Part shown: piece after piece, positions 1 to 10,021 of the stretch | Numbering within the stretch: position 1 is the first letter of the stretch | How the letters are laid out: each line of letters begins with the position of its first letter | Assembly (NCBI GenBank): GCA_029856125.1 | Contig: JAHQWJ010000120.1 | Coordinates: 124,001 to 188,000 of the forward strand | Direction of reading: 5' to 3' | Length of the DNA stretch: 64,000 nt | From: Promethearchaeia archaeon | Lineage (GTDB): Archaea; Asgardarchaeota; Lokiarchaeia; Sigyniarchaeales; SOKP01 | The notes under the pieces: generated by a model | The model's input: the letters and a program-made list of their open reading frames with translations, nothing else | The model's database searches: none | Told to the model about the DNA's origin: nothing | Translations under genes and position numbers: made by a program

Positions 1-1419
1 TTTTAGAATTTGATTTTGAACCGTAACATCTAATGCGGTAGTGGGTTCATCTGCTATTAGGAGTTTAGGACTGCAAGCTAATCCCATTGCAATTTGAATT
101 CTCTGTCGCATTCCACCGCTTAATTCATGAGGATATCTATCAATAATTTGCTCTGGAGCTGGAATATTTAATTCTCTTAAAAGATTTTCGCTCCAATCTC
201 TAGCTATACTATATATACTTTTTTCTGGCTGATTAATGGTTTCCATTAGTAATTCTTTTTCCATATGAAGAAGATATACTTCAGCAATCTGATCTCCTAC
301 TTTAAAAACGGGATTAATAGAATTAAGAGGATCTTGAAAAATCATAGTAATCTCTTTTCCTCGGTATTCAAGTATTTTTTCGGATTCCTGCAGTAGGTCT
401 TTGCCTTTAAAGAAAACTTCTCCTTTCATGATTTTTCCAGGTGGACGAACTAATTGAAGAATTGATAAAGCAGTAACAGATTTTCCACAACCAGTTTCAC
501 CAACAAGACCTACTACCTCTCCTTCAAGGATTTTAAAAGAAACCCCCTCTACAGCACGAACAATTCCTTCTTCCGTATAAAAATAGGTAGTGAGATTTTT
601 CACATTTAAAATTACTTTTTCGCCTTCTAGAGATTCAGAATTGGCCGTCCTATCTATATCTATTCCTTCCTGAATCTTCAACTTGCTTTTTTCATGCGCT
701 TTAGGTAAAAATACCTTTTTTGTGAATAGATAAAAAACTAAAACATAAACACCACTAACCACACCAATTAAGATCCGAATATCTTGTTCATATGGCCAAA
801 TCCCAAGTAATCTGGATAAATACATCTCAAAAATAATGAGTTGAATCGTCCACACTCCTAAAGAAGCAGCACTTCCAATTATTTGACTATTTCTAAGTAC
901 CTCCTTTGGAAGTCTGATGTCAATCGAGAGAGTTCTATTTAGTATTGAAGTGAGAGCTCCAAGGATAAATACCATTATTATAGCCCAAATTAATCCTAAA
1001 TGTAATAAATCAGCTCCCCTTAAATCAAAATCTTGTATCTCAATCCCTAATAATCCAAAAGATGTATATACTACAGCCGCAATCCAAGTTATAATTAAAA
1101 TTATCACTAACAATTTTTTAAAGAGCTTAGTCTCGCCTTTTCTCCCAAATATATGATGGAATAGGAAAAAGGCTGTTGTCATTATAGCAAAATGTAATGG
1201 TTGGTTATTTAAAATTACAAAAAATTCAAAATAATATCCTAAATTTTCAAATGGTAAGCGTATTCCTAATGATATACCAAGAACTATAAGAATGCTTATA
1301 AGATTACTTTTAAGGCTAACTTCTTTTGGAATTTGATGCTCTTCAGGAAGCCAGTTATTTAATCGATTAATTATTAAAAATAATAATAAAGCTGCTATTA
1401 TAGCTTCAATTAAAGCCAT
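1..1419 (-). CDS. Oligopeptide ABC transporter ATPase (OppD-like) with N-terminal membrane domain, partial
   Basis: The reading frame is open from the ATG at 1419 to the window edge (473 codons seen, C-terminus missing). Residues 1-235 are hydrophobic with about six or seven membrane helices. A short linker follows, and from about residue 268 there is an OppD/DppD-type ABC ATPase: Walker A GETGCGKS (308-315), a Q-loop in FQDPLNSINP, signature LSGGMRQR, Walker B LLIADEPTTALD. It should energise uptake of di/oligopeptides through the permeases just upstream. OppD proteins normally start at the ATPase domain, so the membrane domain is an extra module I cannot name. The next in-frame stop upstream is at 1459-1461, and no other good start lies between. 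Confidence 0.85.
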   Translation of the reverse strand, partial: MALIEAIIAALLLFLIINRLNNWLPEEHQIPKEVSLKSNLISILIVLGISLGIRLPFENLGYYFEFFVILNNQPLHFAIMTTAFFLFHHIFGRKGETKLFKKLLVIILIITWIAAVVYTSFGLLGIEIQDFDLRGADLLHLGLIWAIIMVFILGALTSILNRTLSIDIRLPKEVLRNSQIIGSAASLGVWTIQLIIFEMYLSRLLGIWPYEQDIRILIGVVSGVYVLVFYLFTKKVFLPKAHEKSKLKIQEGIDIDRTANSESLEGEKVILNVKNLTTYFYTEEGIVRAVEGVSFKILEGEVVGLVGETGCGKSVTALSILQLVRPPGKIMKGEVFFKGKDLLQESEKILEYRGKEITMIFQDPLNSINPVFKVGDQIAEVYLLHMEKELLMETINQPEKSIYSIARDWSENLLRELNIPAPEQIIDRYPHELSGGMRQRIQIAMGLACSPKLLIADEPTTALDVTVQNQILK

Positions 1420-1496
1420 AACTATATTTGGTTGGTAAAATTGTAGTAGTATACTAAATCATCTCCGAATTTTCCTTCTCAACTTTTTATAAACCT

Positions 1497-2489
1497 TTAT
1501 ATATGTAAGCGTGGATCTAAAGCATCCCTCATTCCATCACCCAACAACATAAAACCTATGGTAGCAATACCTATGAAAAATCCTGGCCAGACTGCTGCCA
1601 TAAACGCAGTAAATTGTTCTTGAGCCCAATTTATATCTGTTCCCCAATTAGCTACAGTCTGGTCAACTAGCCCAAGCCACGCTAAGCTTGCTATTCCTAG
1701 TATCGTTCGTGCCATCCCCCCAAAAAAGCGAATTATCATTGGGGAGAGCGCATTTGGTACGATATGTTTAAACATTACTTTAAATTTTTTTGCTCCACCA
1801 GTCTTAGCTGCCTTTACGTACACCATTTGTTTTACTTGGAGTACAGTTGATCTCATAAATCGGGTATAAAAGGGTATAAATAATAATCCATACAATGTAA
1901 GTGTAGTGAATAAATCAGTACCTAACATAGGGGCAATGACAATCACAAGAATCATCATTGGAAAAACAAACATTAAATCCACTACACGCATAATTATACT
2001 ATCAACTAAACCTCCAAAATAGGCAGAAATTGTACCAAAAACAAGACCTCCCACTTGAGCTATTATTACAGGGACTAAAGCCATTGAGAGGGTCGTCCTA
2101 GCACCCCAAATTATTCTCGCGAGAATATCGTATCCATAAAAAGTTGTCCCTAATGGATGTTCTGGAGATGGTGGTTCGAAAGGAAGTATTCCTGAAGGAT
2201 AATAGGGTAATGTAACTTCCTGTAACGGAATTTTTGTTAGCCAGGGTGCAAATACTCCAAGCACGACACAAAATAAAACCATTATAATTCCTATTATTGT
2301 TAAGGGTGTTAGAAATCGTCGAAATAGCCTCCTTTTTGATTTTATTTTTTCAATTTCATATTCTTGGGCTGTAATATCGGGATCTCGCCATCCAGGAATA
2401 AGTAGGAATTTTAGATATTTTTTGATCATTGCTTTACGGTTTAGCTTAACCTCTATATCTTTTATTTCAATCTCTTTTACATGTATCAT
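1497..2489 (-). CDS. Peptide ABC transporter permease, DppC/OppC family
   Basis: This is a 330-residue inner permease subunit of a dipeptide/oligopeptide importer. It has an N-terminal cytoplasmic segment, TM1 near 62-84, the family motif HPLGTTFYGYDILAR (111-125) and the EAA loop contacting the ATPase (about 226-246, AAKTGGAKKFKVMFKHIVPN). Five or six helices are visible, as usual for OppC. It lies 22 bp after the OppB-type gene and 77 bp before the ATPase gene, all on the same strand, so the genes form one operon. Substrate specificity cannot be read from the sequence. Confidence 0.93.
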   Translation of the reverse strand: MIHVKEIEIKDIEVKLNRKAMIKKYLKFLLIPGWRDPDITAQEYEIEKIKSKRRLFRRFLTPLTIIGIIMVLFCVVLGVFAPWLTKIPLQEVTLPYYPSGILPFEPPSPEHPLGTTFYGYDILARIIWGARTTLSMALVPVIIAQVGGLVFGTISAYFGGLVDSIIMRVVDLMFVFPMMILVIVIAPMLGTDLFTTLTLYGLLFIPFYTRFMRSTVLQVKQMVYVKAAKTGGAKKFKVMFKHIVPNALSPMIIRFFGGMARTILGIASLAWLGLVDQTVANWGTDINWAQEQFTAFMAAVWPGFFIGIATIGFMLLGDGMRDALDPRLHI

Positions 2490-2511
2490 AATAATCCCAT
2501 TATTTTATTGC

Positions 2512-3807
2512 TTAATTATAAGTAACTCTTGGATCTATAATTGTATACATAACATCTGTAAGGAGCGTACCAACAAGTATTATTATAGTTGAAAATACTA
2601 ATATCCCTTGTATCACAAAATAGTCTCCCATGAATACTGAACGAACCATATAATACCCTAGACCTGTGTAGTTAAAACTAATCTCTATAAAAAGCGATCC
2701 AAGTAGAGCAGCAGTTGTGTTTCCTATGATGAGAGTACTAGTTGGTAATAAAGAATTTCGAAGAGCGTGCTTGTTCAGGACTGTTTTTTCTTCAACACCT
2801 TTAGCACGAGCCGTTCGAATATAGTCTTGATCAATAACATCTAACATACTTGAACGCGTTTGTCTAGTAATTGGAGCCAAGGATACAAATACCATGCATA
2901 TAACTGGGATAAATAGATGATTTATTGTATCCCATAAATGATGTTGATCATTATATAATATAGCATCAATTATTCTAAATCCCGTACCGTATGAAAACGT
3001 ATATAAAAAAGAAGTTAAGATTATAAGTAGAACTAAGCAAATTGCTATTAATGATCCCCCCCAAATTAAATATTTAGTCCGCTTAGACTTATTTTCTTTC
3101 TCCATAAGTGGCATAACTTTCCTTTTTAATGAAACAGCTCCTTTATATACTAGAACAATACCAATGATCAGAAATAACAACATGGCTAAATAACTCAGCG
3201 TGAATAATGGGGGCGGCGGAACGATAGCTGCTGATGTATAACCCAAATACTCTGGTGCATTTGAGTACATAAGTGGCAGATTAATATCTTCAAAAGTAAG
3301 AATTCTTAGATTGAAGAAAAGCATTTGTAATAGCTTTGCTATAAAAAATACTGGGAAACCTGCTCCAAGAATCGCAACAAAACGTATAAAAATGTCTTTA
3401 TTTTTATTTTTATGCTTTGCGGATGTAACTCCAAGCTTGACAGCAATAATAGGTGCTATTATTATGGGGAGTAACACTAATTCGATTGTTTTAGGCCAAA
3501 CCTTGACAATCATGTCCAATACAGGAGTTCCTGGCATAGCTACATAAGAAACACCCCAATCGCCTGAGAAGAAATTTACCAAATATTTCCAAAGTTTAAT
3601 ATGTACTGGGTCTGTAAACCCCAATCTATCCAACTCTCTTTGGAGTGTAACCTCATCCATTCCAATATTTAATAAACTCATACTAGGGTCTGCCATCATC
3701 ATTTGAGATAACAAAAAAGTGACGATTAAAACAGCTAAAAGCATAGGAAACATAAATAAAATTCGTTTTATGATATATTTTATCATATTAGTTTGTTTTC
3801 GAGCCAT
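2512..3807 (-). CDS. Peptide ABC transporter permease, DppB/OppB family
   Basis: This 431-residue permease partners the OppC-type gene. The N-terminus (IKYIIKRILFMFPMLLAVL) and the C-terminal EAA region (about 333-355, ARAKGVEEKTVLNKHALRNS) are typical of OppB. The protein is about 100 residues longer than usual. The extra length is a middle insertion (roughly 195-275) with two additional hydrophobic segments separated by a Lys/Glu-rich stretch, as in some archaeal homologues. The ATG at 3807 has an AGGATGG stretch a few bases upstream. An internal Met at residue 8 is an alternative start. Confidence 0.92.
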   Translation of the reverse strand: MARKQTNMIKYIIKRILFMFPMLLAVLIVTFLLSQMMMADPSMSLLNIGMDEVTLQRELDRLGFTDPVHIKLWKYLVNFFSGDWGVSYVAMPGTPVLDMIVKVWPKTIELVLLPIIIAPIIAVKLGVTSAKHKNKNKDIFIRFVAILGAGFPVFFIAKLLQMLFFNLRILTFEDINLPLMYSNAPEYLGYTSAAIVPPPPLFTLSYLAMLLFLIIGIVLVYKGAVSLKRKVMPLMEKENKSKRTKYLIWGGSLIAICLVLLIILTSFLYTFSYGTGFRIIDAILYNDQHHLWDTINHLFIPVICMVFVSLAPITRQTRSSMLDVIDQDYIRTARAKGVEEKTVLNKHALRNSLLPTSTLIIGNTTAALLGSLFIEISFNYTGLGYYMVRSVFMGDYFVIQGILVFSTIIILVGTLLTDVMYTIIDPRVTYN

Positions 3808-3859
3808 TTTTCCATCCTTTCTATAGTTGCTTTTCTTAAACTAATTAATCCTATTAAAT

Positions 3860-4396
3860 CTAGTTTTTTCTTCTACTTAGCAATTGTTTTACTTTCATAC
3901 CACTAAAGGAACCAGTCATACTAATCAAAAACAAAATTAGAATATTTAAATACCCCTCTCCTCTACCAAATTGCAACACAAAAGGTTCGAGTGAAAGACC
4001 AAACATAATCCAATAGAAAAGGAAGCCCTCGATTATGATAGCAGGTATTAACCAGAGTGAAGCTTTAATCCCATACAAAGGTATATCTTCCTTATATGTT
4101 AATATAAAACTAATTAGAAATAATAGAAGAATTGGTAAAAAATAAGTTTGTAAAAAAGTTGTATAAGGCCAGATAAGAAATCTTCTGTCAATTCTTGGAT
4201 CTAAATATGAAATCCAATTTCCATAAGCGTCTACCATGATGATATTCGCAATTATTCCATAAAAACCGATCAAAACAACGATATATAAAAGAATAACGCC
4301 ACCTTGGCGACCCCAATTAATGGATATGTGTCCCTTGTTAAACTCTTTAGTAGAAATATTCCCACTTTCGACTACATTCTCTGTTTTCTTTCCCAT
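3860..4396 (-). CDS. Four-helix membrane protein, first gene of the peptide transporter operon
   Basis: I do not recognise this 178-residue protein. It has a polar N-terminus of about 30 residues, then four hydrophobic helices (around 32-55, 80-102, 108-132 and 146-166) and a short basic C-terminus. It lies 52 bp upstream of the OppB-type gene on the same strand and is divergent from the binding-protein gene. It is therefore probably the promoter-proximal gene of the operon and perhaps an accessory subunit. No catalytic motif is visible. Confidence 0.75.
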   Translation of the reverse strand: MGKKTENVVESGNISTKEFNKGHISINWGRQGGVILLYIVVLIGFYGIIANIIMVDAYGNWISYLDPRIDRRFLIWPYTTFLQTYFLPILLLFLISFILTYKEDIPLYGIKASLWLIPAIIIEGFLFYWIMFGLSLEPFVLQFGRGEGYLNILILFLISMTGSFSGMKVKQLLSRRKN

Positions 4397-4604
4397 TCTT
4401 CAATTTAAGTGTTTTTTAATGAAAATGTTACCAAAAAGAGTTTACTTTACTTATTAATAGTTTTGGAACTAATTATAATTTTTACGTGAGTAATTCACTA
4501 CCCTCAAGATCTAAAGTTTATATAGATATTAAATTCAATGATACTTTAGAAAACATTTAATAAAAAAATTAGAAATTTAAAAAACAAATAAAAAGAGAAA
4601 AAAA

Positions 4605-6779
4605 ATGAAAAAATTTAACCAATATATTTTTATAGTGGTTATGCTTAGCGTTATGGTCTTTCCCTTAATTCCTATAATTCCGACTGTTGTTGCCCAAACT
4701 GCTCCTATTGAATTTTCTCTCGGTACCGGTGGTCAAGCTAAAGACTGGGATCCAATTTCAAATGCAGGTTCAAGTCCAGTTCAAGATTATAGTTTTAATG
4801 CAATGGAAACATTGGGGGTTGCTGATGTGAATTATTCTGGACAAGTAGCGGATTGGATTCCTCATCTTGCATCAAGCTGGGAAATAGAATATTGGCCTGC
4901 AGAGAATAACTCACTTGATATACTTCAAACTGGTGGAATTAAATCAATTGAATTTACACTACGAGATGATGTAACCTTCCATGATGGTTCACCTTTTAAT
5001 GCAACAGTTGCAAAATGGAATTTTGATCGCAAGTTTATAGCTGATGGAAATTTAACCGGGAATGGATTATCTAAATGGAAACACGTTTTGTATGTAGAAG
5101 CACTAGAATACGAGGATTACTTTACAGATAGCTGGAACCTAACAAGGTTCAATAATACAATGCCACGATATGGAAGTTGGGGTGGACCAAGTATGCAGGA
5201 TGAAGCTATGCGCGGTTATGTCCCATTAATTAACAATTGTACTATCGTAGAGGATCTAGAATATGGAGGGAAGATAAACATCACATCAAACGGCTGGAAT
5301 TCTGGTCTTCTCGGTGTTATTTGTGGTATGGCAGGGTGGGGTGTAATGATGCTTTCAATGGAATCTTATAAGAATTATTTTGAGGTGCCTATTATCGGTT
5401 ATGGAAATGATCCTTCGTTTCTACAAACACCAACAGAAGCACAAATTATAGCCGGAACTTATCCTACTACTGGCTTCCCTGGACACATGATAGGGACTGG
5501 TCCTTATAAGTTTGTTGTCCACGATGAGGGTGGTTCCCCCGCAGGCGGAAAAATGGTAAAATATGAAGATTGGTGGAATGCTCCATTTATGCCTAATGAC
5601 ACTTTTGTTGTTGATACCTGGAATTTAGTTTGGTTTCCATATGGTGTAGGAGGTGGTGAAGCACTTCGTAATACAGCTTTAGTTACAGGAGAAGTGGATT
5701 TTGGTTTCCACTATGCAACTGAAGCACTCAATTATGACGATATTGAAGCCTCTGCTTTTGTTTCAGCACACGACACTACTTTTGATCAAAACATCAATAT
5801 CATATCGTTAAACTGTATTGAAGATTGGGCTATCCCCGATGATGAATTAGTCCCGCTCCCGGGATCTTCGCTGGATTGGGGCAATAAAAGTATTAGGAAA
5901 GGCGTTCCAAGGGCATTCAGAAAAGCATTATCCTACGCTTTTGATTACGACACTTATATCTCAGCTACTAAGAAAAATCGTGCGGTTCGAGTAAGATATC
6001 CTGTTGGAACAAGTTCTCCATGGTACGATGACTCCATTCCTTACTCCTACTATGATCTTGATATAGCAAGACAAGCATTGAGAGATGGAGCAATTGCTCC
6101 TTCCGAATCAATTAATTGGACAGATGCTCAGTGGATTGCCCGAGCTGCTTCTAACCCACTATATGTATTTGACTACGCTTGGGATGTGCCTCACGAGGAT
6201 GTTAACAACGAAGTCTATAATGCCATCGAAAAAATCGGTTGCGCTACCAATCAATCTGCTGAATGGGAATATTCTCCCCGTGTGTTCTCAGCAATTTATT
6301 ATAATATGTGGCTGACTTCATATTCTGGTGCATATCCTTTCTATACCGCAGGTGGATTTAATATGCTATGGCCTTGGGCCGATACTCTTCCTCCAGTAGG
6401 TGCAATGCTGAAAGGTGGTGAATATTGGAATTTGGGCTTTAGTTACAATGATACTGCTGACGGATGGTTGGATGGACTGAATTTTGCAAGTCCCGCTGAA
6501 TATCAGGTGCTATTAAGCAAATTCGCTGATTGGTTTACAAACTATCAATACGGCTATCTAATGATTTCACAGGATAAGAATTTCTACGCTATCAACAGAG
6601 ATTTTAAATTGAACTATGTTTTTGAAGAAATCTTCCAACTACCTGCTCGGATTATGTATGATCCATACATTGAACCTCCCGCACCCCTGATTCCTGGTTT
6701 TTCGATGTTCACACTAACACTAGTAACACTAGGCTTGATTGCTTTCATAACCTACAATATAAAGCACAAAAAAATATGA
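4605..6779 (+). CDS. Family 5 extracellular peptide-binding protein, C-terminally anchored
   Basis: This 724-residue substrate-binding protein (SBP_bac_5 family) captures peptides for the importer encoded divergently. It has a signal peptide at 1-31 (hydrophobic core, likely cleavage after VVAQ) and family motifs such as FTLRDDVTFHDGSPFNA near 126-142 and IGTGPYKF. Unlike a bacterial lipoprotein it has no lipobox. The C-terminus instead has the tripartite tail IPGFSMF, a hydrophobic helix, then the basic end NIKHKK, resembling archaeal PGF-type sorting signals. It probably sits on the outer face of the membrane. An A-rich leader precedes the ATG. Confidence 0.93.
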   Translation: MKKFNQYIFIVVMLSVMVFPLIPIIPTVVAQTAPIEFSLGTGGQAKDWDPISNAGSSPVQDYSFNAMETLGVADVNYSGQVADWIPHLASSWEIEYWPAENNSLDILQTGGIKSIEFTLRDDVTFHDGSPFNATVAKWNFDRKFIADGNLTGNGLSKWKHVLYVEALEYEDYFTDSWNLTRFNNTMPRYGSWGGPSMQDEAMRGYVPLINNCTIVEDLEYGGKINITSNGWNSGLLGVICGMAGWGVMMLSMESYKNYFEVPIIGYGNDPSFLQTPTEAQIIAGTYPTTGFPGHMIGTGPYKFVVHDEGGSPAGGKMVKYEDWWNAPFMPNDTFVVDTWNLVWFPYGVGGGEALRNTALVTGEVDFGFHYATEALNYDDIEASAFVSAHDTTFDQNINIISLNCIEDWAIPDDELVPLPGSSLDWGNKSIRKGVPRAFRKALSYAFDYDTYISATKKNRAVRVRYPVGTSSPWYDDSIPYSYYDLDIARQALRDGAIAPSESINWTDAQWIARAASNPLYVFDYAWDVPHEDVNNEVYNAIEKIGCATNQSAEWEYSPRVFSAIYYNMWLTSYSGAYPFYTAGGFNMLWPWADTLPPVGAMLKGGEYWNLGFSYNDTADGWLDGLNFASPAEYQVLLSKFADWFTNYQYGYLMISQDKNFYAINRDFKLNYVFEEIFQLPARIMYDPYIEPPAPLIPGFSMFTLTLVTLGLIAFITYNIKHKKI

Positions 6780-6797
6780 ATAAAAATAAAATAATAC

Positions 6798-6808
6798 TTT
6801 TTTTTTTT
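6798..6808 (+). terminator. T-tract terminator after the binding-protein gene
   Basis: A run of 11 T lies 18 bp after the stop codon of the peptide-binding protein. Archaeal RNA polymerase terminates at such tracts without needing a hairpin, and none is visible here. Confidence 0.5.
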
Positions 6809-6920
6809 AATTTGTTTTTAATTTTTAAGAAATCCTTAAGAAATTTTAAGATTAAATGTCTTGATAAAAAATTAATGAGAAAAAAGGTCTAAAAATTACA
6901 TCTAAAAGGTTAAAAGTAGA

Positions 6921-8453
6921 GTGAAAAAATCATCAACCATTAATACTTTATCTGGGAGAGTTCAAGGTTATATTAAAGACGGAATAACTATTTTTAAAGG
7001 AGTGCCCTATGCTAGTCCTCCGATTGAAGCACTACGATTTCAACCCCCACAAGAACATAAAGGGTGGGAAAATATTCTAAATACTACTGAATTTGGACCA
7101 TATGCACCACAAGGATTTACAGTATTGGAGGAAATGTTTGGTTTTTTTGAAAACCAAAACGAAGATAATTGCCTTTCATTAAATGTATGGACTCCAGATA
7201 CAGACAATGATTTACGCCCTGTGATGGTATACATACATGGAGGGTCCTTTATATTTGGAGGAGGGGCTGATATCTGGTATGGTGTTGATGGTACACAACT
7301 AGCGCAGAAAGGAAATGTGGTTGTTGTAACGCTAAATTATAGGTTAGGGGCTTTTGGTTTTCTCTATATTGAAGATCAAATAGCTAATATTGGTATCCTT
7401 GATCAAATTGCCGCCTTAAAGTGGATCAAAAAGAACATTGAAAAATTTGGAGGTAATCCAAATAATGTTACAATCTTCGGAGAGTCTGCAGGTGCTTTAT
7501 CAGCATTAATTTTAACCTCGATACCTTTAGCTAAAAATCTTTTTCATAGAGCTATTATTCAAAGTGCTCCAATAATGGATACGAAACCAACAATTAGAAG
7601 CACTACCAAATTATTTCAAGAATTAGGTATTAAAAATGGAGAAATTAGCGCGTTACATGAGTTAAATTTTAAAAAGATTATTAACGCCCAAAATAAAATT
7701 ATTTTAAATGGATTAGAAGAAAGGACACAGGAGATTATGGATTTTCGACCAAGTATTGATGGTAAAATTATTCCAATACATCCAATTGAAGCAATTAAAA
7801 GAGGAATTGGAAGAGATATCGATATTCTAATAGGACATAATAAAGATGAAATTAAGTTATGGACCGGACCTAATCCTCTATTTCAAAACATGAAAATGAA
7901 CGAGATATCTGATTTCTTACTATGGCGAGTAGGAAAATTCGGAGATGATAAACTAATATCAGACAAAAACTTATGTAAAAAGTTTATATCAATATATAAT
8001 CACGATTCCATAAATAGTCCGGTTGAAATTTACGATAAAATTGATACGGACTTTACTTTTAGAATCCCTGCTATTCGAGTATGTGAAGGAAATTCTCAAT
8101 ACAACCCAAACACTTATAATTACATTTTTACTTGGCCTTCACCCGCTTTAGAGGGGAAATATGGTTCTTGTCATATAATGGAGATACCTTTTGCTTTTGG
8201 AACATTAGGAAAAACTGGTGTGGAATGGTTTTATGGTGCTGGAAAAGAAGCTGAATTATTAAACGAAAAAATGATGAGAACTTGGGTATCTTTCGCACTT
8301 AATGGAAACCCAAATAGTGACCTAATTCCCAAATGGAAGCGTTATAATGTCGAAGATAGGACATCAATGTTTATTGGAAAAGAATTCAAAAGTGTTAACG
8401 CTCCAGATGATGATGAAAGAATTCTTTGGGAGAATGTTCTATTTAATTATTAG
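6921..8453 (+). CDS. Type-B carboxylesterase (alpha/beta hydrolase)
   Basis: This 510-residue carboxylesterase/lipase-family enzyme hydrolyses carboxylic esters. The oxyanion-hole motif HGGSFIFGGG starts at residue 106. The nucleophile elbow GESAG has Ser189, the acid is in GHNKDEIKLW, and the catalytic His is in SCHIMEIPFAF. Length and motif order are normal for the family. No signal peptide is present, so it should be cytosolic. The only reasonable start is GTG at 6921. It is followed 28 bp later by a clear paralogue. Natural substrates are unknown. Confidence 0.93.
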   Translation: MKKSSTINTLSGRVQGYIKDGITIFKGVPYASPPIEALRFQPPQEHKGWENILNTTEFGPYAPQGFTVLEEMFGFFENQNEDNCLSLNVWTPDTDNDLRPVMVYIHGGSFIFGGGADIWYGVDGTQLAQKGNVVVVTLNYRLGAFGFLYIEDQIANIGILDQIAALKWIKKNIEKFGGNPNNVTIFGESAGALSALILTSIPLAKNLFHRAIIQSAPIMDTKPTIRSTTKLFQELGIKNGEISALHELNFKKIINAQNKIILNGLEERTQEIMDFRPSIDGKIIPIHPIEAIKRGIGRDIDILIGHNKDEIKLWTGPNPLFQNMKMNEISDFLLWRVGKFGDDKLISDKNLCKKFISIYNHDSINSPVEIYDKIDTDFTFRIPAIRVCEGNSQYNPNTYNYIFTWPSPALEGKYGSCHIMEIPFAFGTLGKTGVEWFYGAGKEAELLNEKMMRTWVSFALNGNPNSDLIPKWKRYNVEDRTSMFIGKEFKSVNAPDDDERILWENVLFNY

Positions 8454-8481
8454 AATTTTATTCACCATTTACATATATTAA

Positions 8482-10002
8482 ATGTCTGAAATTATGAAAA
8501 AGACTCAAAAAATTGAAACTGAAATTGGAAAAATTCAAGGATATATAAACAAAGATATTAAAATTTTCAAAGGTATTCCATATGCAGAACCTCCTATAAA
8601 TCAACTTCGGTTTGATCCTCCGTGTGAGAAAGAACCTTGGAATAATGTGTTTGTAGCTAATAAGTTTGGACCTTCTTCATTTCAAGGACCTGATGTTGGA
8701 AGAGGACTATTTGGGCAATTAACAGAGCAACAAGAAGATAATTGTCTAACTCTTAATATTTGGACACCCGAAACAGATGATAAAAAGCGCCCCGTTATGT
8801 TCTGGATTCACGGGGGAGGTTTTATCTATTCTGGATCATCGAAAGCCATATACGATGGAACCCTCCTAGCGAGCAAAGGGAATGTCGTTGTTGTAACAAT
8901 CAATTATAGATTAGGGATTTTTGGTTTTCTACACATTCCTAATAACACTTCAAATGTAGGCATGTTAGATCAAGTTGCTGCTATAAAATGGGTAAAGAAT
9001 AATATTGAAGCCTTCGGAGGTGATCCAGACAACATCACTATTTTTGGAGAATCTGCGGGAGCATATTCAGTAATCACATTGATGACAATGCCAAGTGCTA
9101 AAGGATTATTTCATCGTGCTATCGCTCAAAGCCCATATATTTTCGAACTTGAACCAACTATAAAAACAACTAAAAATGTAATGAGCCGATTAAACTTAGA
9201 ATTCGATGATATTGATGTTTTAAAGAAATTACCGGCTAAAAAACTTAACAGAATCCAGAACGAATATATCAGCGATATGGCGGGGAACCCTGAAAGCTTC
9301 TATTCAAATTTTCGACCTTGTATTGATAATGAATCGATACTCCAACATCCTTTTCGAGCTTTAAAAGAAGGAAAGGCAAAAGATATCGATCTATTAATAG
9401 GAACTAATCAAGATGAAGCAACTTTTTTTACAAGATTCGACCCTGTCTTTGAGAAATTGAATAAAGAAGGACTGAAAACTCAAATTAGAATGGAATTAGA
9501 TCGATTATCATTTGGATTCAAAACCGACTTTTTTATAGAGCAATATAAAATGATCCGAAAAGGAAAGATGCCGATTGATCCTATAGATATTTATAATGCA
9601 ATTTATACCGATTTGTATTATAGAATACCTGCTATTAAAACAGCAGAATCAAATTCGACTCATAATTCCAATATATATTTTTATCTTTTAGATTGGTGTT
9701 CACCAATGTTTAAATCTGCTTGCCATTCAATAGATTTACCATTTACTTTTGGATATTTCACCTCTGATATCCAAGATTTCATAGGAGAAATTCAAGCAGC
9801 TAAAATTGTAAGTAATAAAATGATGAATGCTTGGATTAATTTTGCTTCTTTCGGAGATGTTAATCATAATTCAATTCCAGAATGGCCAAGATATGAATTA
9901 AAAAATAGATCAACAATAACTATCGGACCTGAGTTTAATGTTGTAGAAGATCCTTTTGGAAAGGAACGAGCATTATGGGAAGATCTTTATAACGATTATT
10001 AA
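8482..10002 (+). CDS. Type-B carboxylesterase, tandem paralogue
   Basis: This 506-residue carboxylesterase is similar along its full length to the upstream gene (IFKG.PYA.PPI, GESAGA, RLG.FGFL). Catalytic elements are present: HGGGFIYSGS, Ser in FGESAGAYS, acid in GTNQDEATFF and His in SACHSIDLPFTF. The pair looks like a local duplication that has since diverged, especially in the C-terminal lid region. Alignment with the paralogue makes the internal ATG at 8494 (MKKTQK) an equally good start. There is no signal peptide. The two genes are probably co-transcribed. Confidence 0.93.
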   Translation: MSEIMKKTQKIETEIGKIQGYINKDIKIFKGIPYAEPPINQLRFDPPCEKEPWNNVFVANKFGPSSFQGPDVGRGLFGQLTEQQEDNCLTLNIWTPETDDKKRPVMFWIHGGGFIYSGSSKAIYDGTLLASKGNVVVVTINYRLGIFGFLHIPNNTSNVGMLDQVAAIKWVKNNIEAFGGDPDNITIFGESAGAYSVITLMTMPSAKGLFHRAIAQSPYIFELEPTIKTTKNVMSRLNLEFDDIDVLKKLPAKKLNRIQNEYISDMAGNPESFYSNFRPCIDNESILQHPFRALKEGKAKDIDLLIGTNQDEATFFTRFDPVFEKLNKEGLKTQIRMELDRLSFGFKTDFFIEQYKMIRKGKMPIDPIDIYNAIYTDLYYRIPAIKTAESNSTHNSNIYFYLLDWCSPMFKSACHSIDLPFTFGYFTSDIQDFIGEIQAAKIVSNKMMNAWINFASFGDVNHNSIPEWPRYELKNRSTITIGPEFNVVEDPFGKERALWEDLYNDY

Positions 10003-10021
10003 AATAAAGTTATGTTAATAT

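Noticed and set aside
917-1156. 79-codon plus-strand frame
   Set aside because: It lies opposite the membrane domain of the OppD-type gene; its composition reflects the complementary hydrophobic codons.
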